From assembly GCA_003249795.1 (NCBI GenBank), contig QKHZ01000177.1:1-43389 (forward strand): a DNA stretch of 43,389 bases, written 5' to 3'. The stretch is from a bacterium. GTDB lineage: Bacteria; Planctomycetota; SZUA-567. Made by a program: the position numbers and the translations under genes. Shown here one piece after another: positions 1-8,221 of the stretch. The notes below the pieces were generated by a model. That model made no database searches, was not told the DNA's origin, and worked only from the letters and a program-made list of their open reading frames with translations. The number at the start of each line of letters is the position of its first letter. Position 1 is the first letter of the stretch.

Positions 1-126
1 TCTTTCTGTAAAAATCAGATCACATCACTGTGATAAATTTTGCTTGCGGCTTTATACAAAATATGAGATTATAAATTATATCAATTCATTGTTGGCCAAT
101 TACCTTTCCCTTTTCAAGGAGAACAA

Positions 127-732
127 ATGCCCTCTCCTAAACGCCGCCGTGCCTCTACAAAGAAGACGAGCTCACGACTGAAAACTCCGTTTCTTTTTGC
201 CGGAATCACAGCATTCATCCTTATCGGGCTCTGGTTGTGTACGCGCAACGTCAACCCTGAGCCGCTGACAAAAGATCAGATCCTTGAAAAAACGGACTGG
301 ACCGAAGAGGAACTCACAGACACATTATCCAGGCAAATTGCGCTGCGTGGAAACCTTCGCGGCAGCAAGGACGTCATGGATCACCTGCAAAAACAGGTAC
401 AGCACCTTCCGCTGGAAACCCAGAAAAAGATCCGCCACAATACACTCGGAAAGTCTGTCGAATATGCTCAGGAGCAATATGCATCGCTTCCTGCAGAACA
501 ACGCAAGAAAGTCGTCGACAACCTTGTCAACCGACTCAAGCAGCAGCGTCAGGATCTTAAAACAATGACAGCAGATGAGCGCGCAAAGCTGAAAGAAAGA
601 ATGAACGACCCTGCAGTCAAAAACGCAAGAACGACTGCAGCCCAAAACGCCCTCGACAAACTTACACCAGCCATGAGAAACGAACTCACCCCCTTGGTTA
701 CGGAATGGGTTCGAGTGCTGGAAAACATCTAA
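127..732 (+). CDS. Membrane-anchored protein of unknown function
   Basis: A 201-residue protein I do not recognise. Residues 1-20 are strongly basic (KRRR and KK clusters), followed by one hydrophobic helix at about 21-40 (PFLFAGITAFILIGLWLC), so it is probably an N-in, C-out inner-membrane protein. The rest is charged and predicted helical, with repeated phrases such as LPAEQRKKVV and MTADERAKLKERM that recall the Pro/Glu/Arg helical repeats of periplasmic folding or stress proteins; that likeness is only superficial. The start ATG follows AAGGAG at a good distance. The pseudopilin gene begins 31 nt downstream, suggesting a shared transcript. Real gene: confident. Function: unknown. Confidence 0.8.
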   Translation: MPSPKRRRASTKKTSSRLKTPFLFAGITAFILIGLWLCTRNVNPEPLTKDQILEKTDWTEEELTDTLSRQIALRGNLRGSKDVMDHLQKQVQHLPLETQKKIRHNTLGKSVEYAQEQYASLPAEQRKKVVDNLVNRLKQQRQDLKTMTADERAKLKERMNDPAVKNARTTAAQNALDKLTPAMRNELTPLVTEWVRVLENI

Positions 733-763
733 GCGGATCGGCTGTTCAATAAACGGGGAACAT

Positions 764-1291
764 ATGAAACAACAACGCACCGCATTCACCCTGACAGAGC
801 TTCTTGTTGCCATCGCGATTATCGGTATCCTTGCGGCACTAATAACGACGGCCACATCATCATCAATGGGAGCGGCCCGCCGCGCAAGCTGCATGAACAA
901 CCTGCGCAACATTGCCGGTGGCCTTAATATGTATGTACACACCACAACATTCAGACTTCCGTATTGCACGATGAGTCCGTCAAATCCCCCTGCCGGTGAA
1001 GAAAACATGCCATCCATTGTTGAGACACTTAACGGCTATCTTGACAACAAGAAAGTGTTCCACTGCCCCGGAGATCTTAGCGCAACATACTACACCAGAG
1101 ATGGAACCAGCTATGAATGGCAGTCTTCCCTTGTCAACGGCAGGTTACTGGATGCAGCCTCGTTAAAACTGATCGGGATTGAGCGGTTCATTATGATGGA
1201 CACCGACAACTTCCACCCCGACACCGGAGAATCTGCCAAAAACTACCTCTATGCAGACGGCACAGTCACAACGAAACCCAAGGGACTCTAG
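764..1291 (+). CDS. Type II secretion-type pseudopilin (prepilin N-terminal methylation domain)
   Basis: Pseudopilin-like protein of 175 residues. The N-terminus has a short basic leader, then FTLTELLVAIAIIGILAALI, the class III prepilin signal with Glu at position +5 and a hydrophobic spine helix. The residue before the predicted cleavage site is Ala (RTA|FTL) rather than the usual Gly, which I have seen in the large pseudopilin families of PVC bacteria. The C-terminal globular part ends with YLYADGTVTTKPKG, resembling the His/Tyr-x-DG tail of that family (DUF1559-like). Such proteins are processed by a prepilin peptidase and assemble in or near the inner membrane; no other type II secretion gene is nearby. 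It ends 4 nt before the ABC ATPase start, so co-transcription is likely. Confidence 0.88.
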   Translation: MKQQRTAFTLTELLVAIAIIGILAALITTATSSSMGAARRASCMNNLRNIAGGLNMYVHTTTFRLPYCTMSPSNPPAGEENMPSIVETLNGYLDNKKVFHCPGDLSATYYTRDGTSYEWQSSLVNGRLLDAASLKLIGIERFIMMDTDNFHPDTGESAKNYLYADGTVTTKPKGL

Positions 1292-1295
1292 ACCG

Positions 1296-2264
1296 ATGCT
1301 GGAATGTTGCGGGCTATGCAAATCCTATGGGCGGACTGAAGTCGTCAAAGACGTGGATCTGCTCCTGCCTGAGGGAAAAATTCTCGGCCTTCTTGGCCCC
1401 AACGGTGCTGGCAAAAGCACCCTGATCAAAATGATCACAGGACTCGTCTGGCCCTCTGGCGGAAACGCCAGTATTAACGGGTATGATGTTCACAACGAAC
1501 ATGAACGCGCCCTGCAGGATGTCGGCGCGATTGTGGAGTGGCCTTCGCTTTTCCCCTACCTGACCGCCCGAGAAAACCTGAAACTCATCGTCGGCCGACG
1601 CGACAAAGAGTTCAATAACATGATTGAAGAGGTCAGCAGGTTTGTCGACATGAGTTCCGTTCTGGACAAAAAAGTCGGCACATTTTCAACCGGCATGAAA
1701 CAACGGATCGGACTGACGTTGGCGATGCTTCCCGCTTCGCGATTCCTGATTCTGGATGAACCGACTAACGGGCTTGACCCGGGCGGGATGATCGAGCTGC
1801 GTCAGATCCTGAAACGCATCCATGCAGAACGCGGCGCAACGATCATGATCAGCAGTCATCTTCTCGGCGAAGTCGAACAGATCTGCACCGATGTGGCCAT
1901 TCTCCATCAGGGCAGGATCGTCGCAAACAAACCCCTTGCGGATTTTACCGAACAACGGGGAACACTCATATTTCAAGCGACCCCGCTTGAAAAAGCAAAA
2001 GAGGTATTCAAACAAGCCGCACAGTCTTTACCGATCACAAACATGCGCACGGAACAGACCAAAGGCGAAATTTCATTTCTCGTGGATGCGGACCATAACC
2101 TTGTCTCGGAAGTCAACCGATTATTGATTAATGCCGGTTGCGCTGTCAGCCATGCGTCGTTCAAACGCAGGCACCTGGAAGACGTCTTTACAGAACTGAC
2201 CACCGATTCCTATCAGAAATACGATAGCGCGATTCTCCCTCAGGAGACCTTGCATGTGGACTGA
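1296..2264 (+). CDS. ABC transporter ATP-binding protein, BcrA-like
   Basis: Cytoplasmic ATPase subunit of an ABC-2 type exporter, 322 residues. Visible motifs: Walker A LLGPNGAGKST, signature FSTGMKQRIG, Walker B RFLILDEPTNGLDP, and the switch histidine in MISSHLLGEVEQ. A C-terminal region of about 100 residues after the nucleotide-binding domain is typical of the BcrA/CcmA-like group. I chose ATG 1296 because AAGGGA lies about 10 nt upstream; an upstream in-frame codon at 1251 would overlap the pseudopilin by 41 nt. It overlaps the permease by 11 nt, so the two form a pair. Substrate cannot be told; relatives export peptides such as bacitracin or move envelope components. Confidence 0.92.
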   Translation: MLECCGLCKSYGRTEVVKDVDLLLPEGKILGLLGPNGAGKSTLIKMITGLVWPSGGNASINGYDVHNEHERALQDVGAIVEWPSLFPYLTARENLKLIVGRRDKEFNNMIEEVSRFVDMSSVLDKKVGTFSTGMKQRIGLTLAMLPASRFLILDEPTNGLDPGGMIELRQILKRIHAERGATIMISSHLLGEVEQICTDVAILHQGRIVANKPLADFTEQRGTLIFQATPLEKAKEVFKQAAQSLPITNMRTEQTKGEISFLVDADHNLVSEVNRLLINAGCAVSHASFKRRHLEDVFTELTTDSYQKYDSAILPQETLHVD

Positions 2265-3099
2265 CGTATGGGGCGAGTTGATCAAGCTGAAGTCACAACG
2301 TAAAAGCTATGTTGTGTTGCTCGGACATCTGGGCATTCTGATCCTCCTGTACATGAGCGTCAGCAGCACCGGATTTACCGGATTTGCCCGTCAGGTCGGT
2401 AGGGACGTCGGATTGCGTCCGGAAGAAATCTTTGATGCGTTCTACTTTTCAAGAATGGTGATGGGCGTGACATTTCTGATGCTGCTGCCGATCTACATCT
2501 GCACGCTCGCAGGCGACATGATTGCCGGAGAAATTCAAGAAGGCGGGCTGAAGTTGACCGCAACCCGCCCCCGCAGCCGCAGCCGCATCGTCCTTTCCAA
2601 GGCAATCTCCCTCGGTATCTGCTCAATCATCCTCTGCATCGTTACATCATTATTTACGCTACTCTGCAGTATCCTGCTGTTTGATGTTTCAGAAACGCAG
2701 ATCATTATCCTCAATCCGAATATCGTCGGGATGTCGTTCTGTCTGATGAAGTCGGACACGGCACTGTTCCGGATGCTGTGTACATGCGGGCTTTATGGAT
2801 TTTCAATCTTCGCCTTAGGTTGCATTACGCTGTTCTACTCAACGCTTGTCAGCCGGATGACCACCGCAACGGTTCTTGGAATGACAACTTACTTTGTCAG
2901 TTATTTTATTGAGATCATGCCGCAGGCAAGCTCGATCCGGCCGTATCTACTCTCGCATGTGATGGGAGGATGGAATTATCTTTGGCTCAATACGCCAGCG
3001 TGGGATCGATTCCTATATAGCCAGTTACATCTTGCGATGTATATCTTTGTTTTCGTAGGATTATCTCTTACTGTTTTCAGCTACCGCGATATCCGTTAA
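2254..3099 (+). CDS. ABC-2 type transporter permease
   Basis: Integral membrane partner of the preceding ATPase, 281 residues with about six predicted helices (for example SYVVLLGHLGILILLYMSV, VTFLMLLPIYICTLAG, AISLGICSIILCIVTSLFTLL and a final helix near the C-terminus). The phrase LAGDMIAGEIQEGGLKLTATRPRSRSRIVLSKA is split here into the GEIQEG and ATRPRSRSRI elements typical of ABC-2 permeases (cytoplasmic coupling region). The ATG at 2254 lies inside the end of the ATPase gene, with AGGAG just upstream, so translation is probably coupled. Together they should form a heterotetrameric exporter. A weak hairpin (GGCAG/CTGCC, 3105-3121) follows the stop, without a clear U-tract. Confidence 0.88.
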   Translation: MWTDVWGELIKLKSQRKSYVVLLGHLGILILLYMSVSSTGFTGFARQVGRDVGLRPEEIFDAFYFSRMVMGVTFLMLLPIYICTLAGDMIAGEIQEGGLKLTATRPRSRSRIVLSKAISLGICSIILCIVTSLFTLLCSILLFDVSETQIIILNPNIVGMSFCLMKSDTALFRMLCTCGLYGFSIFALGCITLFYSTLVSRMTTATVLGMTTYFVSYFIEIMPQASSIRPYLLSHVMGGWNYLWLNTPAWDRFLYSQLHLAMYIFVFVGLSLTVFSYRDIR

Positions 3100-3143
3100 T
3101 ACGCGGCAGAATCGCACTGCCTTCAAAAATTGATTACTGAATA

Positions 3144-4136
3144 TTATTTCGGCAATACTTTGCGGACTTTTTCCAGCGTTTTACGCAACCCGCTGCGGCA
3201 AATCGTCTGAGCCAGTTGATCGGCAATCGCCTGCAGAAGAGCCAGATCTATTTTCGTAAATGCTGAAGTACTGCAACATGCCTCCACAGAGAGTGCGCCG
3301 TAGACAACCTCTTCGCAAACAAGCGGAACACACATCACTCGATTTTTCAGATCGCAATCGTCATCATGACTCTCGCCATATTCAGTGCGAACGCCATCGG
3401 TAATCATCCCCTCGTGACATTTCGTAATCGCATTCAATAGCGGCTGGCTGAAGGCATACAGAACCCCTGACGGCGGGTCGGCAAAGCCTCCGGTACAGTT
3501 TTCCTTCGAGTTTGGAAAACGTCCCATATGCGGCAACAACAACCCGGAAGCAGAATCAGGCAAATGCAGAAATATTCGGCTGGATTCTGGGTAAAGGGAA
3601 GCGACCGCATCCATCGTCGTCTCAAACAGCGGCTCAACCATCCCTGTGCGCGCGGCAAGTCTGCTGATCCGTGTCAAGACGCCCAAGGGAGAATCTGAAG
3701 CCGGATGCCCGGACGCGATGTCGTCGTTTTTCTTTTGATCAGAAGACGGAATTTCTTTCGCGCGAACAATATCCGTTCCATCCGGAAAACGGGACGCGCG
3801 GATCTGCTGACGCCCCGGTTCATTTACTTTTTCTGTAGCCGACTCACCTGAAAAGAAAACGATCTTTGTCGATCCGATCCGTATCCGGTCACCATCGTTC
3901 AAGAAACGGCAATCCGATTCATACAGGACTTCATCGTTAAAATGAGTACCATTCGAAGAGCCAAGATCAAGAACCTGCCAGCGTCCATCAGTACAGCGCA
4001 CCATCGCATGCGCCCGACTGGCGCGCATATCAGACAAACATAAATTACTGCTGGGCGCACGGCCAATAATGGTATCCTCGACAAGTCGAAAGACACCTTC
4101 CTCGCGCTGGCCATCATCAATTTTCAAGTACGCCAT
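3144..4136 (-). CDS. FHA-GAF domain signalling protein
   Basis: A 330-residue cytoplasmic protein. The N-terminal forkhead-associated domain (about residues 1-100) shows the phosphothreonine-binding pattern: IIGRAPSSN, RASRAHAMV and LGSSNGTHFND. A polar linker follows, then a GAF domain (about 160-325) with VMCVPLV and VVYGALSVEA, a usual GAF core. This suggests a sensor that reads a small ligand or redox state and docks to phosphoproteins; no enzymatic domain is attached. Two adjacent ATG codons exist (4139 and 4136); AGGA lies 3 nt from the first and 6 nt from the second, so I prefer 4136. It is divergent from pyrR and convergent with the ABC permease. Its phosphorylating kinase is not in the window. 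Confidence 0.88.
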   Translation of the reverse strand: MAYLKIDDGQREEGVFRLVEDTIIGRAPSSNLCLSDMRASRAHAMVRCTDGRWQVLDLGSSNGTHFNDEVLYESDCRFLNDGDRIRIGSTKIVFFSGESATEKVNEPGRQQIRASRFPDGTDIVRAKEIPSSDQKKNDDIASGHPASDSPLGVLTRISRLAARTGMVEPLFETTMDAVASLYPESSRIFLHLPDSASGLLLPHMGRFPNSKENCTGGFADPPSGVLYAFSQPLLNAITKCHEGMITDGVRTEYGESHDDDCDLKNRVMCVPLVCEEVVYGALSVEACCSTSAFTKIDLALLQAIADQLAQTICRSGLRKTLEKVRKVLPK

Positions 4137-4296
4137 CATTATTCCTGACACAACCTGTTTACACATCACTATTTAACACAACAAAACCGCCATCTGCAAG
4201 CAGGAACCGACAATCCTGACCGGAATCATTTGCCCGCATTCCGGCGTCAAAAGAAATGTGTCCGCCCAACCGGTCACACAGAACAGATTTCGACCT

Positions 4297-4325
4297 TTGA
4301 CAACATTTTCCGAATCGGATATAAA
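4297..4325 (+). promoter_or_regulatory. Sigma-70 promoter of the pyr operon
   Basis: TTGACA at 4297-4302, a 17-nt spacer, then TATAAA at 4320-4325: almost the full consensus. Transcription would begin near 4332, only about 34 nt before the pyrR ATG at 4366. That leaves no room for a PyrR-controlled attenuator in the leader. Confidence 0.85.
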
Positions 4326-4365
4326 TGCTAGGCTATTTTACACAATACGGAATGGAGAAATCTGC

Positions 4366-4914
4366 ATGGCAACATTGCTTCATGAGGCAGACTGGGTTGA
4401 ATCAACGCTCAACCGTCTGGCGCAAGAAATCCTGAAAGACCCTTCCCCCGGAAAATCCAAAGTACTTGTTGGCCTCCGCACGCGGGGGGCTATCCTTGCC
4501 GACAGACTGGGAAAAATCATTGAGGAATCAGGGCAAGGCCTGCCCATTGGCTATATTGATGCAACGATGTACCGCGATGACCTGCATACAGGCGCAGGAC
4601 TAAAACCCATTCAACCCAGTGAAATCAACTTTGACCTGAATGACAGAACCGTCATTCTGGTTGACGACGTCGTCTGTACGGGAAGAACCATCCGCGCGGC
4701 AATCGGCGCGTTATTTGACTACGGGCGCCCCGCCGCCATCCGTCTCTGCTGCATGCTCGACCGTGGCGAGCGCGAACTTCCTATCCAGCCGGATTTTGTC
4801 GGCGAAAACATTCAGGTTCAAAAAGGCGGATTTGTCAGGCTGAAACTGAAAGACACTGACCCGCAGGGCGATGCGGTCTATCTGGTCGGCCCCGGCGAGG
4901 AGGAGCCCAAATGA
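4366..4914 (+). CDS. pyrR: Bifunctional pyrimidine operon regulator / uracil phosphoribosyltransferase PyrR
   Basis: PyrR, 182 residues, the normal family length. It can make UMP from uracil and PRPP, and in Firmicutes it binds pyr mRNA to cause attenuation. The PRPP-binding loop reads VILVDDVVCTGRTIRAA; the PyrR-specific stretch RGERELPIQPDFVGENI is present, and GLRTRGAILADRL matches the N-terminal pyrophosphate region. ATG 4366 is chosen because GGAGA sits 8-12 nt upstream and because the upstream in-frame GTG (4258) would place the promoter inside the gene. It overlaps pyrB by 4 nt (ATGA), indicating translational coupling. The leader is too short for the usual PyrR attenuator, so any RNA regulation must work differently, or the protein may act mainly as an enzyme. 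Confidence 0.95.
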   Translation: MATLLHEADWVESTLNRLAQEILKDPSPGKSKVLVGLRTRGAILADRLGKIIEESGQGLPIGYIDATMYRDDLHTGAGLKPIQPSEINFDLNDRTVILVDDVVCTGRTIRAAIGALFDYGRPAAIRLCCMLDRGERELPIQPDFVGENIQVQKGGFVRLKLKDTDPQGDAVYLVGPGEEEPK

Positions 4915-5858
4915 AGTGGACCCGCAAACACCTGATCGGCCTGGAAGATCTCTCCGCTGAAGAGATCACCCACATTCTGGACACGGCAGAAACCTTCCGG
5001 GAAGTGTCGACACGCTCGATCAAGAAAGTCCCGGCGCTTCAGGGACGAACTGTTGTTAACATGTTCTTTGAGCCGAGCACGCGCACAAACCTTTCGTTTT
5101 CGGTTGCCGCCCGCCGTTTGTCGGCAGACACCCTCGCCTTTTCAAAGGCAGGCACGTCTGTGTCAAAAGGCGAGACGATGGTTGATACCGCAAAGAACAT
5201 AGAGGCGATGGGCGTCGACATCATGGTTCTGCGCCACACGGCTGCGGGTGCCCCGCGTCTTCTGGCACAGAACGTTGGCTGCTCTGTCGTCAACGCTGGC
5301 GACGGGCAACACGAACATCCGACCCAAGCCCTTCTTGACCTTGCGACGATCCGTCAGGTCAGAGGAAAAATTGACGGCCTGAAGGTTGGCATTGTCGGCG
5401 ACATTTCCCACAGCCGCGTTGCCCGCAGCAACATCTGGGGACTGACGAAACTCGGCGCCAAGGTCATGGTGGTGGGGCCCGCAACAATGATCCCGCCGGA
5501 GATCGAACGCCTCGGCGTCGAAGTCTGCCACGACATGGACAAAGCGACTGCCGAGTGCGACGTCCTGAATATGCTGCGGATTCAGTTTGAGCGCCAGAGC
5601 GGCGGAAACCCCTTTCCTAGCATCCGCGAATACACGCGCATGTTCGGCCTGACGCAGGAGCGCATTGACCGGTTCAAACGGCACGATTTGACAGTTATGC
5701 ATCCGGGACCGGTCAACCGCGGCATTGAGCTTGCACCGGAAGTGGCCGACGGCCCTCAGAGCGTCATCTTAAAACAGGTTGAAAACGGCGTTGCCATCCG
5801 CATGGCGGTTCTCTATCTTGTTGCAGGCGCAGCGGAGCAATCACGCGAATCATCCTGA
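4911..5858 (+). CDS. pyrB: Aspartate carbamoyltransferase catalytic subunit
   Basis: Catalyses carbamoyl phosphate plus aspartate to carbamoyl aspartate, the committed step of pyrimidine synthesis. Length 315 residues, usual for the catalytic chain. The carbamoyl-phosphate motif FFEPSTRTNLSF (about 52-63), the HPTQALLDL motif and the C-terminal MHPGPVNRGIE are all present, so it should be active. No pyrI regulatory chain is in the window; with pyrC next, a class A-like ATCase-DHOase complex is possible but unproven. It starts within the pyrR stop codon (4-nt overlap). Confidence 0.97.
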   Translation: MKWTRKHLIGLEDLSAEEITHILDTAETFREVSTRSIKKVPALQGRTVVNMFFEPSTRTNLSFSVAARRLSADTLAFSKAGTSVSKGETMVDTAKNIEAMGVDIMVLRHTAAGAPRLLAQNVGCSVVNAGDGQHEHPTQALLDLATIRQVRGKIDGLKVGIVGDISHSRVARSNIWGLTKLGAKVMVVGPATMIPPEIERLGVEVCHDMDKATAECDVLNMLRIQFERQSGGNPFPSIREYTRMFGLTQERIDRFKRHDLTVMHPGPVNRGIELAPEVADGPQSVILKQVENGVAIRMAVLYLVAGAAEQSRESS

Positions 5859-5906
5859 ACCTTTTACCGCGAAAAACCAGAACTTACGACATAGAGGAAT
5901 GAGTGC

Positions 5907-7202
5907 ATGAACAATCTTCTGATCACCGGAGCACACGTCATCGACCCGTCACAATCCCTCGACGGCCCCGCTGACATTTTAATTATCAATGGTAAAATTG
6001 AGTTTGTCGGCTCAGCTGAGGAAGCAAAAAGCAAAGCACCGGACAACCTCAAGGAAATCGATGCAAAAGGCCTGATCGCTACCCCTGGCCTGATCGATAT
6101 CCATGTCCATTTCCGCGAACCCGGCATGTCGGAAGAAGAAACCGTCGCGTCCGGCTCAGCCGCTGCGGTAGCCGGAGGCTTTACCTCCGTTGCCTGCATG
6201 CCAAACACGGACCCGGCTCTCGACAGCGAAGCGGATATGAATTTCATTACGCGTGAAGCGAAAAAAGCGAACCTCGCCTGGGTTTTCCCCGTTGGCGCAA
6301 TCACAAACCGCCGCGAAGGCAAAGAACTGGCGGAGATGGGAAATATGTCACGCGGCGGTGCGGTCGGTTTTTCCGATGACGGTTCCGCCGTTCCGACTGC
6401 CGGACTTTTGCGCCGCGCAATGACCTACGCAAAAATGCTGGACAAGCCCATCCTTGAGCATTGCGAGGACCATACGCTTGCTGGTGACGGCGCCATGAAC
6501 GAAGGTTTTGTCTCGACAATTCTGGGGCTGCCGGGAATTCCTGCTGAAGCGGAAGAAGTCATCGTTGCGCGTGACCTTGCGCTGGCACGCCTGACCGGTT
6601 GCCGCTTGCACCTGCAACACCTCTCAACCATCGGCAGCGTCGAGATGGTGCGGCGTGCAAAATCCGAGGGCATTGCCGTCACAGCGGAAGTCTGTCCGCA
6701 CCACCTTGTACTTTCAGAAGAAGACGTTCGCGGTTATGACCCGAACTATAAGGTTAATCCTCCACTGCGCACAGCGTCGGATATTGAAGCCTGCCTGCAA
6801 GGGTTAAAAGACGGGACGCTGGATGTCATCGCATCCGACCATGCCCCGCACCTTGACGATGAAAAAGAACTTGAGTTCGGCAATGCCCCGTGCGGCATGA
6901 TCGGCCTTGAGACGACCCTCGGCGTTCTGTTGACCCACTTGGTACACACCGGTAAAATCACACTGAAAGAGCTGATCGCGCCGATGACATGCAACCCGTC
7001 TGACGTACTTCGTCTGAACCGCGGGCGTTTGGAGAAGGGGCTCCAGGGAGACGTTACGCTGATCAATCCTGAACTGGAATGGACGGTTGACCCTGCAAAA
7101 TTCCGCAGCAAAAGCCGCAACTGTCCGTTTAACGGCAAGACGCTCAAGGGACGCGCAGTCGCGACAATCGTCGGCGGAAAAGTCGTATACCGCGCGGAAT
7201 GA
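5907..7202 (+). CDS. pyrC: Dihydroorotase
   Basis: Zn-dependent amidohydrolase that cyclises carbamoyl aspartate to dihydroorotate. 431 residues, the long (class I) form. Metal ligands are visible: DIHVHFREPG (His66, His68), further histidines in LEHCEDHTLAG and the LHLQHLST region, and the catalytic Asp in IASDHAPH. These suggest an active enzyme rather than the PyrX-like inactive partner found with some PyrB chains. GAGGA lies upstream of the ATG. The gap from pyrB is 48 nt with no terminator, so it belongs to the same operon. Confidence 0.97.
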   Translation: MNNLLITGAHVIDPSQSLDGPADILIINGKIEFVGSAEEAKSKAPDNLKEIDAKGLIATPGLIDIHVHFREPGMSEEETVASGSAAAVAGGFTSVACMPNTDPALDSEADMNFITREAKKANLAWVFPVGAITNRREGKELAEMGNMSRGGAVGFSDDGSAVPTAGLLRRAMTYAKMLDKPILEHCEDHTLAGDGAMNEGFVSTILGLPGIPAEAEEVIVARDLALARLTGCRLHLQHLSTIGSVEMVRRAKSEGIAVTAEVCPHHLVLSEEDVRGYDPNYKVNPPLRTASDIEACLQGLKDGTLDVIASDHAPHLDDEKELEFGNAPCGMIGLETTLGVLLTHLVHTGKITLKELIAPMTCNPSDVLRLNRGRLEKGLQGDVTLINPELEWTVDPAKFRSKSRNCPFNGKTLKGRAVATIVGGKVVYRAE

Positions 7203-7259
7203 TCAGATACGCCGATCCCCAACGGACGCCGTTTCCTTGAAAAGAACAGGAGCTGACGC

Positions 7260-7829
7260 ATGACGGCAAATGACGATCTTGATGACGTCCGTGCCGCCAT
7301 GAATAGTGATCTGGAAGCCTTCGGGCGCCTGACAAACCGGTACAGCCATGCCCTGACCGCGTTTGCCTACAGTAGGTGCGGCAACATCGTTGACGCACAG
7401 GATGTAGTGCAAGACACGTTGATCAAGGCGTTTAAATCACTCAACTCCCTGAAACAGCCGGAACGTTTCCTCTCGTGGCTGTTTCAGATCGCCAGAAATG
7501 AATGCCAGCAACTCTACCGTTTTGAAAATAAACAGCGAAAACTTGCAGAAGACATCACATCAAGCTATGCCAATGGTTCCGCTGCATATAACGACAGCCA
7601 GCCGGAACAGTCTCTGCATGAGGAAGAAACAGCACAACTACTAAAAGCGGCAGTCATGCGCTTACCGGAACCACTTCAGGAAATCATCGTTCTCCGTTAT
7701 TTCTCAGGCCTCTGCCGCTCTGAAATCGTCTCCCTGCTTGAAATCACCCCGGATGCGTATGACAAACGGCACCAGCGCGCCCTTGCCCAGATCAAATCCG
7801 AATTATCGCAACCATCCGATGCGCACTGA
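7260..7829 (+). CDS. ECF-type RNA polymerase sigma factor
   Basis: Sigma-70 family protein of 189 residues with only regions 2 and 4. Region 2 (about 15-85) contains VDAQDVVQDTLIKAFKSL and RFLSWLFQIARNE, the core-binding and -10 recognition helices. Region 4 (about 130-185) contains LPEPLQEIIVLRYFSG and a helix-turn-helix ending in RHQRALAQIKSEL. No anti-sigma factor is adjacent, which is unusual for ECF factors, so control may be by transcription level or a distant partner. AGGAG precedes ATG 7260. It lies 57 nt after pyrC and could be read through from the pyr promoter. Target genes cannot be deduced. Confidence 0.92.
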   Translation: MTANDDLDDVRAAMNSDLEAFGRLTNRYSHALTAFAYSRCGNIVDAQDVVQDTLIKAFKSLNSLKQPERFLSWLFQIARNECQQLYRFENKQRKLAEDITSSYANGSAAYNDSQPEQSLHEEETAQLLKAAVMRLPEPLQEIIVLRYFSGLCRSEIVSLLEITPDAYDKRHQRALAQIKSELSQPSDAH

Positions 7830-7956
7830 CAACCGGCTTTTCAAGATTTCCGCTTTACATTCCCTCTGCGAATTTGGATACTTGATCCAAGTTCTGCATT
7901 CGGCAGAGATTGTGCTATAGATTAAAAGCCACACCGCAATTGTGGAGGATTTAGAT

Positions 7957-8205
7957 ATGTTTACCGGCAATATTGAACTGATCATCATCTTTCTGATCCT
8001 GCTTATCTTCTTCGGCCCGCGCCTTCCCAAGATTGCCCAGAGCCTCGGCAAAAGCATCCAGAGTTTCCGCGATGGACTGAATGGCGTCGATCCTGCTAAC
8101 GAGCAAAAAGAAACGCCGGTGAAAACAGTCAACATGGATGAACAAAAATCAGGCGCTAACGCAAGCCAGCAGAGCGCATCAGACAAAACCGACACGACCT
8201 CTTGA
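7957..8205 (+). CDS. tatA: Sec-independent protein translocase subunit TatA/TatE
   Basis: Small Tat pore-forming subunit, 82 residues. One N-terminal membrane helix (ELIIIFLILLIFFGP) is followed by the hinge FGP and an amphipathic helix LPKIAQSLGKSIQSFRDGL, the standard TatA pattern. The C-terminal tail is polar and disordered. ATG 7957 follows GGAGGA at good spacing; the in-frame GTG at 7942 overlaps that ribosome-binding site and is rejected. tatC follows after 16 nt. No separate tatB is nearby, so this subunit probably serves both TatA and TatB roles, as in minimal TatAC systems. Confidence 0.92.
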   Translation: MFTGNIELIIIFLILLIFFGPRLPKIAQSLGKSIQSFRDGLNGVDPANEQKETPVKTVNMDEQKSGANASQQSASDKTDTTS

Positions 8206-8221
8206 AACACAGAGACGCGTC

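Noticed and set aside
19-34. Perfect inverted repeat ATCACA-TCAC-TGTGAT upstream of the first gene, considered as a Crp site
   Set aside because: The half-sites are in the opposite order (TCACA before TGTGA) and spaced by 4, not 6. It may be a small hairpin; no further support.
3105-3121. GGCAG/CTGCC hairpin between the convergent ABC permease and FHA genes, as a terminator
   Set aside because: Only five pairs and no run of T on either strand.
4220-4244. CCGGAAT/ATTCCGG inverted repeat with an 11-nt spacer in the FHA-pyrR gap
   Set aside because: The arms are only 7 nt, there is no U-tract, and it lies upstream of the mapped promoter; could be an operator but nothing ties it to a gene.
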